DNA of 64,000 nucleotides from Aporrectodea caliginosa (GCA_020284085.1 JACEVL010000062.1:959795-1023794), one strand, 5' to 3'; counted from the stretch's first letter, positions 11,664 to 24,299 are shown. Numbers and translations: made by a program. Notes: generated by a model not told the origin, from the sequence alone.

Positions 11664-12710
11664 ATGATGTCGAAAAGCATTCCTTTCAAACATTCATTAG
11701 GATATTCCATCGAAAATGCAACACAAGAACATATGGAAAGTTCCCAGCTGCAGAACCAAATTAAAATTCATCCTGGACAGAAACCTTGCCAATGCCAAAT
11801 ATGTCAAAAATGTTTTCCTAAGTCTTCCAATCTTACATGTCATATAAGAATCCATACTGGAGAAAAATCTTACCACTGCCAAATATGTCAGAAACGCTTT
11901 TCCCAGTTATCAAGTCTAACAATTCATGCAAGAATTCATACTGGAGAAAAATCTTACCCATGCGAATTATGTCAAAAACGTTTTTCACATTGTTCCAGTC
12001 TTCAACGTCATGCTAGAATCCATACTGGAGAGATGCCCTACCAATGCAATATATGTCAAAAACGTTTTTCACAATCTTCAAATCTATTACGGCATGCAAG
12101 AATTCATACCGGAGTGAAACCGTACAAATGTCACTTATGTGCGTTGAAAACCAAGTATGAAGGTTATCTAAAAAGTCACATGAGAACACATACTGGAGAG
12201 AAACCATATGTTTGCCGGGGATGTCAGAAAGCGTTCTCATCTTATTCAGGCATGAAAAGTCATGAAAAAACCCACCCTGAAGAGAAACGATTTCTGTGTA
12301 TTGTTTGTAAAAAAACATTTTCCACACCTTCATCGCTACAAATTCATGTTAAAATTCACACTGGTGAGAGACCATACCAATGTCAGATATGTAAAAAGAA
12401 TTATTACAAATCGTCTGTTCTGCGAAATCATTTTCGAACCCATACTGGAGAAAAACCATACCAATGCCAGACATGTCAAAAACGGTTTATCCGATCTTCC
12501 AATCTAAGACTTCATACAGGAATTCATTCTGGAGAGAAACCATACCACTGCCAATTATGCGAATTTAAAACTAATACTAAAAGTCATCTAAAGAATCACA
12601 CGAGAACACATGCTGGAGAGAAACCATACCTCTGCCAGACATGTCAGAAAACTTTCTCGTGGGCTTCAGGTCTGAGAAATCATGTAAAAACCCACTCCGT
12701 GCCTGGTTGA
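11664..12710 (+). CDS. C2H2 zinc-finger protein, unit U2
   Basis: Intronless; 348 residues from the conserved ATGATGTCG start (an upstream in-frame ATG at 11,637 would add nine residues). The N-terminus MMSKSIPFKHSLGYSIENAT is followed by a headless half finger (SSQLQNQIKIH), then eleven complete fingers from about Cys44. Relative to U1 this looks like an internal deletion joining the N-terminus to the middle of finger 3. Fingers 2-7 are nearly identical to those of U5. The C-terminal fingers differ and resemble those of U1 (KSS.LR.H). Expected nuclear DNA-binding protein; no effector domain visible. Confidence 0.88.
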   Translation: MMSKSIPFKHSLGYSIENATQEHMESSQLQNQIKIHPGQKPCQCQICQKCFPKSSNLTCHIRIHTGEKSYHCQICQKRFSQLSSLTIHARIHTGEKSYPCELCQKRFSHCSSLQRHARIHTGEMPYQCNICQKRFSQSSNLLRHARIHTGVKPYKCHLCALKTKYEGYLKSHMRTHTGEKPYVCRGCQKAFSSYSGMKSHEKTHPEEKRFLCIVCKKTFSTPSSLQIHVKIHTGERPYQCQICKKNYYKSSVLRNHFRTHTGEKPYQCQTCQKRFIRSSNLRLHTGIHSGEKPYHCQLCEFKTNTKSHLKNHTRTHAGEKPYLCQTCQKTFSWASGLRNHVKTHSVPG

Positions 12711-14110
12711 AGTTTGTAAAATCATTTTCCAAAGTTTACAGTCTGCAAAATTATGTCGGAAACCATAGTTGAGAAAAGCCAAAACAGTTTTCTGTTATTT
12801 CAGAGAACATCTCTAGCGATTATTTCAGATTTTGTCAGTAAACATTTATCCACTTCCATTGAATGTCAGGTTTGCAAATCACATGTTCGCGGTCTTCAAG
12901 TCTACAAAGAAACAAAAGTCTCCTCCATAAATTACCTGAAAAAGTTTACGTTGTTTGAGTTCACCAAAAGCGGTAAGGGAACAAAGAGGAAAATGGAATT
13001 GTGGAGCTACTCAATCTGTGATGTTATGCACGAACGAATTCATGCATATCAATTTTGTATTCACAGTAAGAGCTTTAGTGCAGTGCAACAGTATTTCTGT
13101 AGCACTTGGAGATATTCTAGGATCCTGCTTTTGTTTTGCGTGTTTGGTACATTTTTAGTTCAATTTATTTGGCCCGATTTTGCTTATATCTAATTAAGCA
13201 TTTTAATTCAATTGTTTTTATAATTGTATCGATTGTATGTTTCACATGATCTTCCGTGGTTGTTTTTGTGTTTTCACTCAATCCAAGTTTTACTGAACAT
13301 CCGTTACTGCACATACAATTTTTGCAACGATAGTTTCACAATTAGTACTGATGTTAGAGTTGATAACTCTTAGTAAATAAAGTTCGTTCGATCTTTATTT
13401 GTCATAGTTAAGCAAAGCGATATGCATCATTCGTTTGTAAACGCAATAAGGCTGAGATCGCAAGATAGATCTGCAGTAACTTGGTCAGAAAAGGTGTGTA
13501 CGAAACATTTTCGCGATCTTCGAGTCTACGGTGAAACGAAAGTCTCAACCAGAAATGACCTGAAATATTTGACGTTATTGAGTTCACCAACAACAGTTAG
13601 TTAAACAAATAAGAATAATGGATGTGTGGAGCTACTCAATCTATGATGATACGCACGAAAGAATTCGTGTAGGCCTATATCAGTTTTGTATTGAAAGTGA
13701 CAGCTTTAGGGCAGTGCAACTGAGTATTTCTGTAAGACTGCATATATTCAAGGAACCTGCTTTTGCTTTGCGTCTTTTAAAAACATTTCTAGTTCGATTT
13801 AGTTAAGCCTATTGTTCTCATGTCTAATTAAGTATTTAACTCAATTGTTTTTTTATTCTAGTTTTGGTTTACTTCACATGATCTAGGCTACTGTAGCTTT
13901 TTCGTGTTTTCACTAAATCGAAGTTTTTCATGTTCGTAAACTCTCAGGCTATTTTAATGTCCCGTAACTGCAATCACAAAGTCATTGCAACGATGATTTC
14001 ATGCATGTATGATAAGTTTGGTTAAGGTTGAAATGTCTTAGCAAATAAAATTTGTTCAATCTTTATTTTGTCATATTTGACCAGTATCGACTCTTGGCAT
14101 CCATGAACAA
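12711..14110 (+). other. 3' region of U2, duplicated
   Basis: Holds two successive copies of the family 3' block. Each has a decayed finger (near 12,862, still reading CQVCKS; and near 13,500), a gtggagctactcaatc tract, and an AATAAA module (13,376-13,381 and 14,044-14,049) of the form AATAAA-n~12-CTTTATTTTGTCAT that can pair with itself. A 146-codon ORF at 12,753 is probably decayed reading-frame remnant, not a gene. Confidence 0.55.
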
Positions 14111-14280
14111 CTGAGTGCGATCCAATTCCAGTTTTATGTTGTTCCGTTTCGTCTAACCACCGTCTTCCCATTATGAACTATATTGTGCCATAAGAACGGT
14201 GAGAACTATTCAAATAATTTCTGTCGGAGTCAACGGCCTTTGCTGCCATAAGATGTTTAACGCTGCCATGGATCGATCCA

Positions 14281-14590
14281 TTGCATATCGCTATGCAAAG
14301 TCACTAGCTAAAGGAACACGCAGCTCGAAAGGAAAATTATTCCACGTGGTCGGCCCAGCCACTGAGAAGGCACGACGTTGCATCTTTGAAGTGCGCGGAA
14401 AGGGAACAGTAAGTTCCCCTCGAGACGCAGAACGAAGATATCTGCGTGCACCCAAACCTGAGGTGGGGCAACAGAATTCGCGCAAGTAGGCTGGGGCGCT
14501 CCCTAAGCCAGACCCAGACCGAAAAAAGGATTTCGGTCTGAGAGACAGGAAACCAGTGGAGTATGTGACGCATATAATGCGAGACATGAT
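14281..14590 (-). pseudogene. LINE RT C-terminal fragment
   Basis: One open minus frame reads a CR1/L2-type LINE tail: APAYLREFCCPTSGLGARR, YLRSASRGELTVPF, then RRAFSVAGPTTWNNFP. It is 5'-truncated with no RT palm. The same insertion with the same U2-flank is found inverted at about 40,030-40,330, so the insertion predates the mirror duplication. Confidence 0.75.
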
Positions 14591-15480
14591 AATATTTTAC
14601 AGAAACCACCAACAAGCCTGTAGCAGCTGCACGAATGGATGTGTGAGCATGATGAGACGTGGAGTACGTGTGGGACACTGTCACATCCATTGCCAGGCAT
14701 CGTACACGTGGCCAAAGGATGAATATGACACCGTTTGGCCTCTTTCCGTTTGCTCGTGAACGGCCGCAATTGGCTCTCTTTGTTCAGAGATTTTCTCTCT
14801 GCTTTGCGCTGTCCTGACGATGTCGTTTAGTATACCGTGCCGCAGTTCTTCTCGTCCTCGTCCTCTGCAAACCAATCGGTGGAGCCCACTTGCGTCGACT
14901 CTTTCTGTACCCTCAACCTGACCTGGATCTGTACTTGCTCGTCTGAGAGGCGCAGGCACAGTGCGGTCGCAGGGGATCCAACATCCGACCACCAGAATGA
15001 GGTGCTCGTGAGGCTAGCAGGGAAGCACTTTCGCGTGGACAACTATCAGGCCTGTTCGTGCTTTGTCTGTACATCGGAGATCTTACTCTTGTTGGGGAAG
15101 AGTTGTACCAGGTGTTCGTGTTGGTGTTGTCGCAGCTCTCAGGTTCATCAACGCGCTGAGTCCTGAATTCGCAAGTTCGTAGGCCCAATATGGTATCTCA
15201 GCCGACTTTGTTGACAAGATGCATGTTTGCAGAAGCAAGGAAGGCGTTAGTGCCAGCGTAGATGCACAACGGACTCTCAGACGACCACCTCTCACCGGTA
15301 AAGAATTGTGCTGAGATGTAAGTTGAAGGTAGTAGATACAGGTACAACGGCCCAACGGGAGCCATTGAATTTAGGATATGTAAAAGCCTGTTCACTTCCA
15401 GATCCGAGGCTACTTGCAAAGACCGAGTTGGCGTACTCCAGGCGAGAGTAGACAAGAGATCGGCAGGCAAGGACTAGAGC
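14591..15480 (-). pseudogene. second LINE family, ORF2 C-terminal part
   Basis: Minus-strand frames together show the downstream part of a non-LTR polyprotein: LLASRAPHSGGRMLDPLR, LRLSDEQVQIQVRLRV, VDASGLHRLVC, a NGKRPNGV motif and MDVTVSHTYSTSH. These match in order the usual LL..PHSG / LRL.DE.V / VDA.GLHGL.C / DGKRPDG / WDVTVPDT series of an invertebrate LINE family, but frameshifts separate them. Same family as 80-256. The adjoining 14,281-14,590 piece is from another family. Confidence 0.65.
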
Positions 15481-15795
15481 CTATGTGACGTATAGCACTG
15501 ATATGATAGAAACATGATTTGCAAAACTTTGTGATGTGGGGTCAGAGTGTAAGATTATATTATTATTATTTAAGGGTCCATATTATTAATTTTGCAATTC
15601 AATGTTGGTAACTATACTATATCATGTATGTATATTTACATGTATATATGTAGCCTATGTATTGATATATATTATGTACTCATTTCAGCGACTAAAATGC
15701 TATGTTCGAATACACGACTTAACTAATGTTTCAATCAATGATGGCTAAATGACGATAAATAATTTATAATATGACATTTTATGTTACTATATTTT
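15481..15795. other. no feature seen
   Basis: AT-rich sequence without ORF, recognisable repeat or RNA gene. Confidence 0.5.
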
Positions 15796-16241
15796 AAGGT
15801 GCATGTAAACCTGGGACTATTATTACGGAACGGGATACGCAGCGGCAATATGTCAGCCAATCAGAGATCGTCTTTTCTGACACGTCACGGGCGATGTATG
15901 TGACCATCTATTTTTTAGATTACACTATCATCACGGGCACTCAGCCGGTAAATACTCTCGACGGAGCAAACGCAAACAAAGCAAAATGAATCATTCTCGA
16001 CGTTGTTTTTAGTAATTTACAAGATACATAGGGGCCTACGTTGCAAATTATTTTATTGAATTACGTCACTTTCGTTTCGTTACGACAATCGTCTAGAAAA
16101 GAAACGGGACTAAAATTGATCTGACCTGCAAAGGTCCCGGATGTAAAATCAGAGTCACAGACATAATCTAGGTCAATGACGCAATTTTCGTCCATTTCTA
16201 ATCCCTTTTAGTAATAATAGTCCCAGATGTAAACCTATTTT
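15796..16241. mobile_element. MITE with CTGGGACTATTATTAC termini
   Basis: Inverted termini share ctgggactattattac (left near 15,811; complement near 16,211), with less exact gtttaca-like outer ends. Internal sequence is non-coding. Boundaries are approximate and the TSD is unclear. Confidence 0.55.
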
Positions 16242-16444
16242 AGTCTGGCAACCGGACTCAGATTTTTACTAGTATATTATTTTTAACTCCGAGCAAATGT
16301 CTGAAAATCTGTCAAAGAATGTTTTAAATGTTTTTGAGTATAAAATCGCTACTTTAGTGCAATGCAATATTCTGATTTCCAACTGTAAAACTGCAGCAAG
16401 AGTGAATTTGACACCTCTTGTGGTACGATATAAACTCCCTTTCT

Positions 16445-16715
16445 ACTTAATGAGCACAACGAATGATGACGTCACATAACAGTGACTTAGTCTACGAGGT
16501 AACGTTATAAATTTACTTTTTCAAAATTAATTGCGATTAGTCGATGATTATCAATCAGTCTTTGCAATTTTTAATTGCTTTTCTCTTTCTGTAGAATGAT
16601 CCGTTTAAGTTATTATTATCAGTGTAAAATCTCACAACTAGCGGACCGCAATTAGTCAATTATTGTGGCGTTTGCATATCCGTCGTTCGTTTAGCTAGTC
16701 AATAATTATGTAGGC
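16445..16715 (+). promoter_or_regulatory. upstream module of ZNF unit U3
   Basis: Carries CRE TGACGTCA at 16,467-16,474 and the full set of module landmarks (tgacttagtctacgaggtaa, tgattatcaatcagtc, actagcggaccgcaattagtc). It lies outside the palindrome's left boundary, so the U4 twin has no such module next to it. Confidence 0.5.
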
Positions 16716-16735
16716 TGCTTAAGTAAGAGAGTAAG

Positions 16736-16800
16736 TAAGTAAATTCTTTATTTATCCAGCTGCATAACCGCACTTTGGTTTACATGAAATTACGCAATAT
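16736..16800. repeat. dispersed tail repeat
   Basis: The phrase ttctttattta.cca...gcataaccgcactttggt recurs, diverged, at 20,446-20,505 and 20,946-21,015. Likely the 3' tail of a small retroelement. Confidence 0.5.
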
Positions 16801-17063
16801 ACAGCATTTTTTTAAAAACGTTTTTCTCATTAAGTTGTCTCGTTACGTTGTCATTCGGCCTTGGACGCAAAGAATACCAATTAAAGCAAAATTAAGTAAG
16901 GGTATTATTGACCATCAACTTTCTAGACATGTCGTTTATTCACAAAGTTCTATTAGGTTTTAACGGGTTGTGAAACGAAGAAAAGTAGTAAAATTAACAA
17001 AATCCTACAATTTATGGTTCTTTTGTAATATCAGCTAACTGTAATTTTCACATGTTAAAGTAC

Positions 17064-17366
17064 AGTCTCCGGATAATTCCCCCGGACATTTCTCCTCGGA
17101 CATTCCCTTTTCCTCCGAACAGTAAGTAGGTAACTCTACCATTGTCCGTGGTTACTGTCATAAACCCAACTTCTATTTAAGTAAAGAATTTCATTCATCA
17201 ATCCAATTTCTATTGAAGCATATAATCTTTTTCATCAATCCAGCTTATATTACAGGAAAAGAATTTCTTTCATCAATCCAACTTCTGTCAAAGGAAAGAA
17301 TTATCTTCATCAGTCCAATTTCGGGGAAATGTCCGGGGGAATGTTCGGCCGGAAAATGTCTTAGAC
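17064..17366. mobile_element. foldback element, GGACATT-type ends
   Basis: Termini are inverted arrays of a ~15-bp phrase around cccccggacattt (17,080-17,130 versus 17,322-17,360). The centre is a tandem array of ~37 bp (aatttctttcatcaatccaa) that also fills, in reverse orientation, the element at 47,924-48,207 whose ends are different. U1 and U2 lack it at this place. TSD not resolved. Confidence 0.65.
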
Positions 17367-17545
17367 CTTTACAATACATGCTCATTCGTTTGAATACAGT
17401 GTGCGTGCAAGGACCATTTTAGATAGTGGAATACTGTAGACTCTTTGTTCAAGTTCAATGTCTTTCTTGTAATTGTCGTTGCAAATTGATATTTAGGCCT
17501 AGGTGATGAACATCGCGGAAGTCTGTTTCTGTATCCCCAAAATTA

Positions 17546-18177
17546 GGTTTACGTTCAAAACCGCGATCACAAAACAGCGATCGTCAAAACCGCGATCACA
17601 AAATAGCGATGCACAAAACAGCGACTGCATAAAATAGCGATCATCAAAACAGCGATTTCACCGATTTATTATAGAAAGTTTTAAATGTATCACGAAGATA
17701 CATAATTATAACAAATGTCTAGTGTTACATTTTTAGACTTAAATTATGTCCAATTCCACGAAGGTAGTCCAGTATAGGTCGATTAGTGTAATCGCCGACG
17801 ATGCTTTTTATTTTGTCTGCAGTTTCTCTGTTGACAGTTGATCCTTCCAGATGGACTTTGTATTTGCCCTGCGATGTACTTAAGTAGGCCTACTTAACTA
17901 CAACATTTTAAGTTCAATTAAGTTCGCACTGAGGACCAATCAATGCTGTCATTTCCGCTCTCACTCCAACAACTTCAAAATAATGATTTAGTAAAATAAT
18001 TAACGCTAATTAGGTTCGCAATCAGGACCAATCAACGTACATTAAATAAGTCAATCTTCGAATTTAATCGCTGTTTTGATGATCGCTATTTTATGCAGTC
18101 GCTGTTTTGTGCATCGCTATTTTGTGATCGCGGTTTTGACGATCGCTGTTTTGTGATCGCGGTTTTGAACGTAGACC
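17546..18177. mobile_element. foldback element with 112-bp TIRs of 15-bp subrepeats
   Basis: 632 bp with 8-bp TSD CAAAATTA (17,538-17,545; 18,178-18,185). TIRs 17,546-17,657 and 18,066-18,177 differ at about one position and consist of seven ~15-bp units of the type AAAACCGCGATCAC / AAAATAGCGATCATC. The central 400 bp are unique and non-coding. The design matches the sea-urchin TU foldback elements (long TIRs made of ~15-bp repeats, 8-bp TSD), though the sequence identity to them is unknown. Confidence 0.85.
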
Positions 18178-18441
18178 CAAAATTATATGCCTTTTATATT
18201 ATGACTGTGATGCTTTTTATTTTAGGTTAATAATATGAATAGCTAAATGCAAGATAAAAGAAAATATACTTCTATACATTGCTACTGAATGCTTAGAGAA
18301 ATTCACACTGAAAAAGGCAAACTAATGGCGGGCTTGGAAAATAATATCATTTCACAGAAACTTACAAGGGTGAACAGCGTTTTCAACACTGGCTATGTGT
18401 AAAAATCACATCTGAAGCACAAACTCTGTTACTTTATAATC

Positions 18442-19662
18442 ATGATGTCGAAAAGCATTTCTGTTAAGCATTCATTAGGATATTCCATCGTAAATGCAAC
18501 AAAACAACAGATAGAGACTTCAAGTTCCCAGCTACAGAAAGATATTAGAATCCATGCCGGAGTGAAGCCTTTTCAATGCCAGGTATGTGAAAAGCGTTTT
18601 CCCCTATCTTCAAAGCTAACACGTCATGCGAAACTTCATACCAGAGGGAAATCTTACCAGTGCCAAGTATGTCAGGAAAGTCTTTCTACGTCTTCCAAAC
18701 GAACACGTCATTCAAGAATTCATACCGGAGAGATGCCTTTCCAATGCCAAATTTGTCAGAAACGCTATCCCCAGTCTTCAAGTCTAACAATTCATGCAAG
18801 AGTTCATACTGGAGAGAAACCTTACCAATGCCATACGTGTCAAAAACGTTTTTCTCAATGTTCCAGTCTAAAACGTCATACAAGAATCCATACTGGAGAG
18901 ATGCCTTACCAATGCCAAATATGTCAAAAACGTTGTTCCGGGCTTTCCTATCTAAAATATCATGCAAGAATCCATACTGGAGAGATGCCATACAAATGCC
19001 AAAAATGTCGAAAACGTTTTTCCCAATCTACAAATCTAACACGTCATGAAAGAATTCATACCGGAGTGAAACCGTACAAATGTCAGTTATGTGAATTTAA
19101 ATCTATGTATGAAGCTAATCTAAGGACCCATATGAGAAAGCATACTGGAGAGAAGCCATACCTTTGTCGGGTATGTCAGAAAACATTCTCAAGCAATTCA
19201 GGTCTTAGCAGTCATGAAAAAATCACTCACTCTGAAGCGAAACCATTTCTGTGCATTCTTTGTAACAAGAGATTTTCCGCATCTTCAATGCTTCAGAATC
19301 ATGCTAGAATTCATACTGGACAGAGACCATACCAATGTCAGATATGTAAGAAGAGTTACTCCCGATCTTCTAGCCTACGAGATCATGTTCGAATCCATAT
19401 GGGCGACAAACCATACCAATGCCAGACATGTCAAAAACGGTTTATCCAATATTCTAGTCTTAAATGTCATGCAAGAATTCATACCGGAGAAAAACCATAC
19501 CACTGCCAATTATGTGAGTTTAAAACTAATATTAAAAGTAATCTAAAGAGGCACTCGAAAACACATACTGGAGAGAAACCATACCTTTGCCAGATATGTC
19601 GGAAAACCTTCTCGTGCTCTTCAGGTCTGAGACATCATGAAAAAACCCACTCCCGTGTCTGA
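18442..19662 (+). CDS. C2H2 zinc-finger protein, unit U3
   Basis: Longest and best preserved member: 406 residues, one exon, start at the conserved ATGATGTCG. The N-terminus MMSKSISVKHSLGYSIVNAT leads into a headless half finger (SSSQLQKDIRIH), then thirteen fingers to the C-terminus (HHEKTHSRV). Finger 2 is unusual (ESLSTSSKRTRH: Phe and Leu core positions changed), and finger 8 ends H-X4-H (HEKITH). TGEMP linkers replace TGEKP several times. Its twin on the other palindrome arm (27,121-28,355) is broken. Role inferred: sequence-specific nuclear DNA binding; no effector domain is present. Confidence 0.92.
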   Translation: MMSKSISVKHSLGYSIVNATKQQIETSSSQLQKDIRIHAGVKPFQCQVCEKRFPLSSKLTRHAKLHTRGKSYQCQVCQESLSTSSKRTRHSRIHTGEMPFQCQICQKRYPQSSSLTIHARVHTGEKPYQCHTCQKRFSQCSSLKRHTRIHTGEMPYQCQICQKRCSGLSYLKYHARIHTGEMPYKCQKCRKRFSQSTNLTRHERIHTGVKPYKCQLCEFKSMYEANLRTHMRKHTGEKPYLCRVCQKTFSSNSGLSSHEKITHSEAKPFLCILCNKRFSASSMLQNHARIHTGQRPYQCQICKKSYSRSSSLRDHVRIHMGDKPYQCQTCQKRFIQYSSLKCHARIHTGEKPYHCQLCEFKTNIKSNLKRHSKTHTGEKPYLCQICRKTFSCSSGLRHHEKTHSRV

Positions 19663-20242
19663 ATCAAGTTTGTAAAATCATTTTCAAAAGTACAGAGTCT
19701 GCAAAATTATGTTGCAATCGATACTTGAGAGAAAATAAAAAAAAATGTTGAGCACTCATTCTTTGACGATATGCACGAACAAATTCGTGCATGTCAGTTT
19801 CATATTCAAAGTGAGGCCTTAGTCGATTACACCTATGTAGTGAGTATTCCTGTAGGACTGGACATAGTAAAGGACCCTGCTTTTGTTTTTCGCTTTTTGC
19901 GGCACTTTCAGTTAACCTTACTCAGATCTATAATTCTAATGTCTAGTTATAAGCATTTTAACTCTATCGAAGTGTTTTTGTTGTTGCACTGCTGGTATAC
20001 TTAACATGATCTTCTATAATTTGTTCGTATGTTCACTCAATTCAAGTTTTACACAGCCGTACTCTCACGCTTTTACTGTTCCGTAAATGCACTCACAGAT
20101 TTATTGCAAAGATGATTTCAGACAGTCAGTATTGATAGTGACGATGCTGTTAAGGTTGATATGTTTTAGCAAATAAAGTTTGTTCGTGCTTTATTTGTCA
20201 TATTTAAACATTAACGACTCTTAGAAGTGAAGCATCCATAAT
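19663..20242 (+). other. 3' region and polyadenylation module of U3
   Basis: Non-coding. Ends with the family module AATAAA (20,172-20,177), gtttgttcg, ctttatttgtcat, shared with U2 and with U4-U6 on the minus strand. A 77-codon ORF at 19,771 is also present in the U4 twin but has no recognisable domain. Confidence 0.6.
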
Positions 20243-21557
20243 TAGTGTTGTGAGGCGGAAAAATTGTCCGGAAAATTTCATATTTTTCCGGAAAATTTCG
20301 GAAAATTTCCGGTGTATTTTTCCGGAAAATTTTCCGATATTTTTCCATCAATATAATAATACTAAATAACAATTTAAATGCAAATGTTTAAACATCACTC
20401 ACTCTATACTGTCTTATGTAGTTATAACTGATATAGAAGAAGAAGAAACATTCTTTATTGAAACCAATTGCATACCGCACTTTGGTGTACAAAAACTCAA
20501 GCAAAATTATCAATAGCATTAAAGATGATTAAGCTATACAGTTCGTCATTATGTCCCATATTGTATCCCCGAATAGATTATCTAACCCATTACCCTCTAC
20601 CCATAAAAATTATGTTTATTCAATAGATGGCACTGTTCAGTGTGTTCACAAGGCTCAACAATGACAATACATTTAAGAACTAATTGGAATTAAACTTCAC
20701 TGTTAATTTAGAGAAAATATTTTTTCCGATTTAGTCTATTTACGGTAACATTTTTTAGTTATGAAAATATGAGACAAAAACAGCAGTTGATGCAGCAATT
20801 GTACTACAGACACAATTTTAATACACAATCATAATTCTTATGAGCCCAATTATGCTATTAATTTATTTCTTGAAATATAATGTCATTGGCATTGCAGTCT
20901 GACACTAATCTATTTTCAAATCTGCTTTTCTTGGTAAGTAGCAAAAGAGATAAGATAAGATAAGAATATTCTTTTATTGACCAATTGCTATCTGCATTTT
21001 GGTGTACAGACATGGTAATAAACATACATTAATACTTAAGAAGATCAAGACAGTCAAATATTCTAAATTACACATATTATCCTAAATCCGAGATCCCATA
21101 TATCATCCTAATGATGAAATTTTTCTCTCTCAAAAGAATGTCTTTTAGTTTAATTGTTTAATTGTTTGTCTATGTTTGTCTACACCTTCAGTGAGCGGTG
21201 TATGGACTAAGGGCTAAGCTGACTAAATAGTTGAGCAGCTGACAAAATGTCAAATTGCCAGACAGTATATATATACTGATAGTTTATAACACTAAAACAT
21301 ATCAAACTAGGCTACTATTGTGAACTGCTAATGAACAGCCTTTAATGTTTATTTTAATTTTTTAAGGTGAACGTTGCCCACATTGACAGAAATACTGTAA
21401 ATAAAAGGAACTTTAAAAAAATGAAATTTTTTAGTGTCGTTTCATACTGAAAGCCTTATATTACAAGTAAACGTATTTTTCCGGTACTGCGGAAAATTTC
21501 TGGAAAATTTCCGGAAAATTTTCCGCAAAATATTTTTCCGGATAAGCTACATCACTA
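20243..21557. mobile_element. non-autonomous hAT-like element
   Basis: 1,315 bp flanked by the 8-bp TSD TCCATAAT (20,235-20,242; 21,558-21,565). Ends TAGTGTTGTGAGGC and ...ACATCACTA. Subterminal regions are crowded with ttccggaaaatt repeats in inverted orientation. The interior has two tail repeats (20,446; 20,946) and no transposase. Ends and TSD length fit hAT. Confidence 0.8.
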
Positions 21558-21874
21558 TCCATAATCCATGTACAGCTGTTGGCAGAAGATAGGCCCGCAG
21601 TAAATTGCCCACAACATGGTGAAATGTCGAAATATTGGTCACCAGAATTATAGGCCTCTTATATAAATCAACTCCTGTTTGAATTTATTATAATTATTTG
21701 GGTTTATGTTTTGTTTCGCTTCGTTTGTAGGCCTATTGCTTGATTGTTTGTTTGGTTGGTTGACTGATTGATTGATTTTTTATTTATTGTTTGATTGATT
21801 TAAACTGTTTGTATTGTATTGTATAAATTTTCATCATTTGTAAAGTGCTTCTCATGACATAAGCATTTCTGAAA

Positions 21875-22237
21875 CGCTAACAGTGTGAGGTTCTCTGAGA
21901 GAAAAGGAAGGGTCTAAGGTGAGAGAAAGAGGCAGGGATGCCACCAGAGAGGATGGTAGAGTGCAGAGAAGGGGAAATCAATTCCGTAGAGAGGGACCTA
22001 ATCCAGGCAAAGGACCTGGATTGAGCCATTGTGGTCCTATCACGGGGGACGTAAAGCTCAAGCCAGTCAGAGGATCTGAGAGGACGCAATGACGTAGCAG
22101 AGATGGGACGGAAAATTCGGTAGCATAGATATTTTGAAGCAAGAGCTGCAAGACCCAGTTGAGATATTTGAGCACGAGAAGGAGAACCGATGAAGATGTT
22201 CAGCCATAAATATAGCGACGTGGGAGAATCGAGGTAG
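21875..22237. repeat. dispersed repeat next to TAGA array
   Basis: Non-coding sequence also present in the right arm (24,570-24,960) and again at 25,740-26,100. The ORFs seen on either strand run into the microsatellite and are not genes. Confidence 0.5.
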
Positions 22238-22515
<278 letters not shown>

Positions 22516-24299
22516 GAATAGACTTTCCATGTCAATAGTCATGCCAAATGGTAACAGATTCCGTTGAGAAACCTTTGCATCAATTCTTTATGACTAGATG
22601 GTTATGTTTGGCATATTGACCCGTCTAATATCACCCTAGTAAAAAATATGACTGAAGGTTAAATTTAATAATGTCGACACTTTGTTCTCTTCCTCGCATT
22701 CTCATCTTAACAGGCCTACGTTAAACTTTCGAATTTAAAGATTTGCAATACAACCTCATTTCAAAAGAAATAATATTATGGCCACATATTAATTGCACAG
22801 ATTTTGATTAATCAGAAGACGTTAATTATTTACCTTTCTATGCCAGACTAATAGACTATCCATGAAACCAGGAATGTCTAACTAGTGATCTTTCTAATCA
22901 TCGAGATCTACTCCTTTGTAAGACAATAATTCGTACCTGGCCTTCATTCTGGCCTCCGGTACTTTCCCCATACAATATCAGATACCGACAAAACTAATTA
23001 AAGGAAGAATCTGACCAATAAATAACCGGTCAAGATATGCGCTATAAAATGCATATTACGTGGAGCTGCTCATCTTTGCCGAGATCTTCGGGGCGTAACA
23101 TCCGGGATTTGTATCAATATGTCGTGATCGGCTAATTACTGTAGGCCTAATTGCCAATACGTTTTATAGAATTTAAAAAACGTGTAAGAAATCGAAGCAT
23201 CGTTTCAAGAAGTCAGAAACAGGCGCGCTTTACTACTTTCGTTGCGAGGTATTATCGGGTGAAATTTGATGGCATTCGGAGTAACTTAGTGAATTCCAAG
23301 CCTTACCCGTTTCTCTTCTGTGCAAAATGGCGGTGACCAGTCCCGGCCTTCCATCTGCCTTTCCTTGTCCTTCTCCTCTCCATCTTTTTCTTGTGTAAGG
23401 CCTTTAAAGTGGAGAATAAAACATTCTAAAAGTCGTACACTACACAAGAAAAAGATGGAGAGGGAGACAAAAAGGCAGAGAGGGAAAGGTCACCGCCATT
23501 TTGTACAGAAGAGTAACGGGTAAGACTTAGGATTCACTAAGTTACTCCGAGTGCCATCAAATTTCACCCGAGAATACTTCGCAACGAAAGTAGTCAAGCG
23601 CGCCTGTTCCTGATTTCTTGAAACGATGCTACGATTTCTTACTCGTTCTTTTAATTCTATAAAAACCGCAATACAAAGTTGCCAATCTCGCCATATTAAT
23701 AGACAACCCGGAAGTTACGCCCCGAAGATCTCGGCAGTCGGCAAGGATGAGCAGATCCATGTAATATACATTTTATAGCGCATTTCGTGACCGTTTATTT
23801 ATTGGTCAGATTCATCCTTTAATTAGTGTCGTCGGTATTCGATATTGTATGGGGAAAGTACCGGAGTCCAGAATGAAGGCCAGATACGGATTGTCTTACA
23901 AAGGAGTAGATCTCGATGATTAGAAAGATCACTAGTTAGACATTCCTGGTTTCATGGATAGTCTATTAGTCTGGCATAGAAAGGTAAATAATTAACGTCT
24001 TCTGATTAATCAAAATCTGTGCAATTAATATGTGGCCATAATATTATTTCTTTTGAAATGAGGTTGTATTGCAAATCTTTAAATTCGAAAGTTTAACGTA
24101 GGCCTGTTTAGGTGAGAATGCGAGGAAGAGAACAAATTGGCGACATTATTAAAGGTAACCTTCAGTCATATTTGGTGGTAGCCCACGCCATTAGACGGGT
24201 CAATATGCCAAACATAACCATCGAGGCATAAAGAATTGATGCAAAGGTTTCTCAACGGAGTTTTTTACCATTTGGCATGACTATTGACATGGAAAGTCT
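22516..24299. other. palindrome centre
   Basis: Contains the spacer (23,398-23,440) and the innermost ~880 bp of each arm. No gene; short ORFs at 23,151 and 23,320 cross the palindrome symmetrically and lack domains. The sequence adjoining the TAGA array (gttgagaaacctttgcatca) is also found at 47,345-47,420. Confidence 0.6.

Noticed and set aside
12753..13193. 146-codon ORF after U2
   Set aside because: Begins in the decayed 3' finger region and has no counterpart open in the other units.
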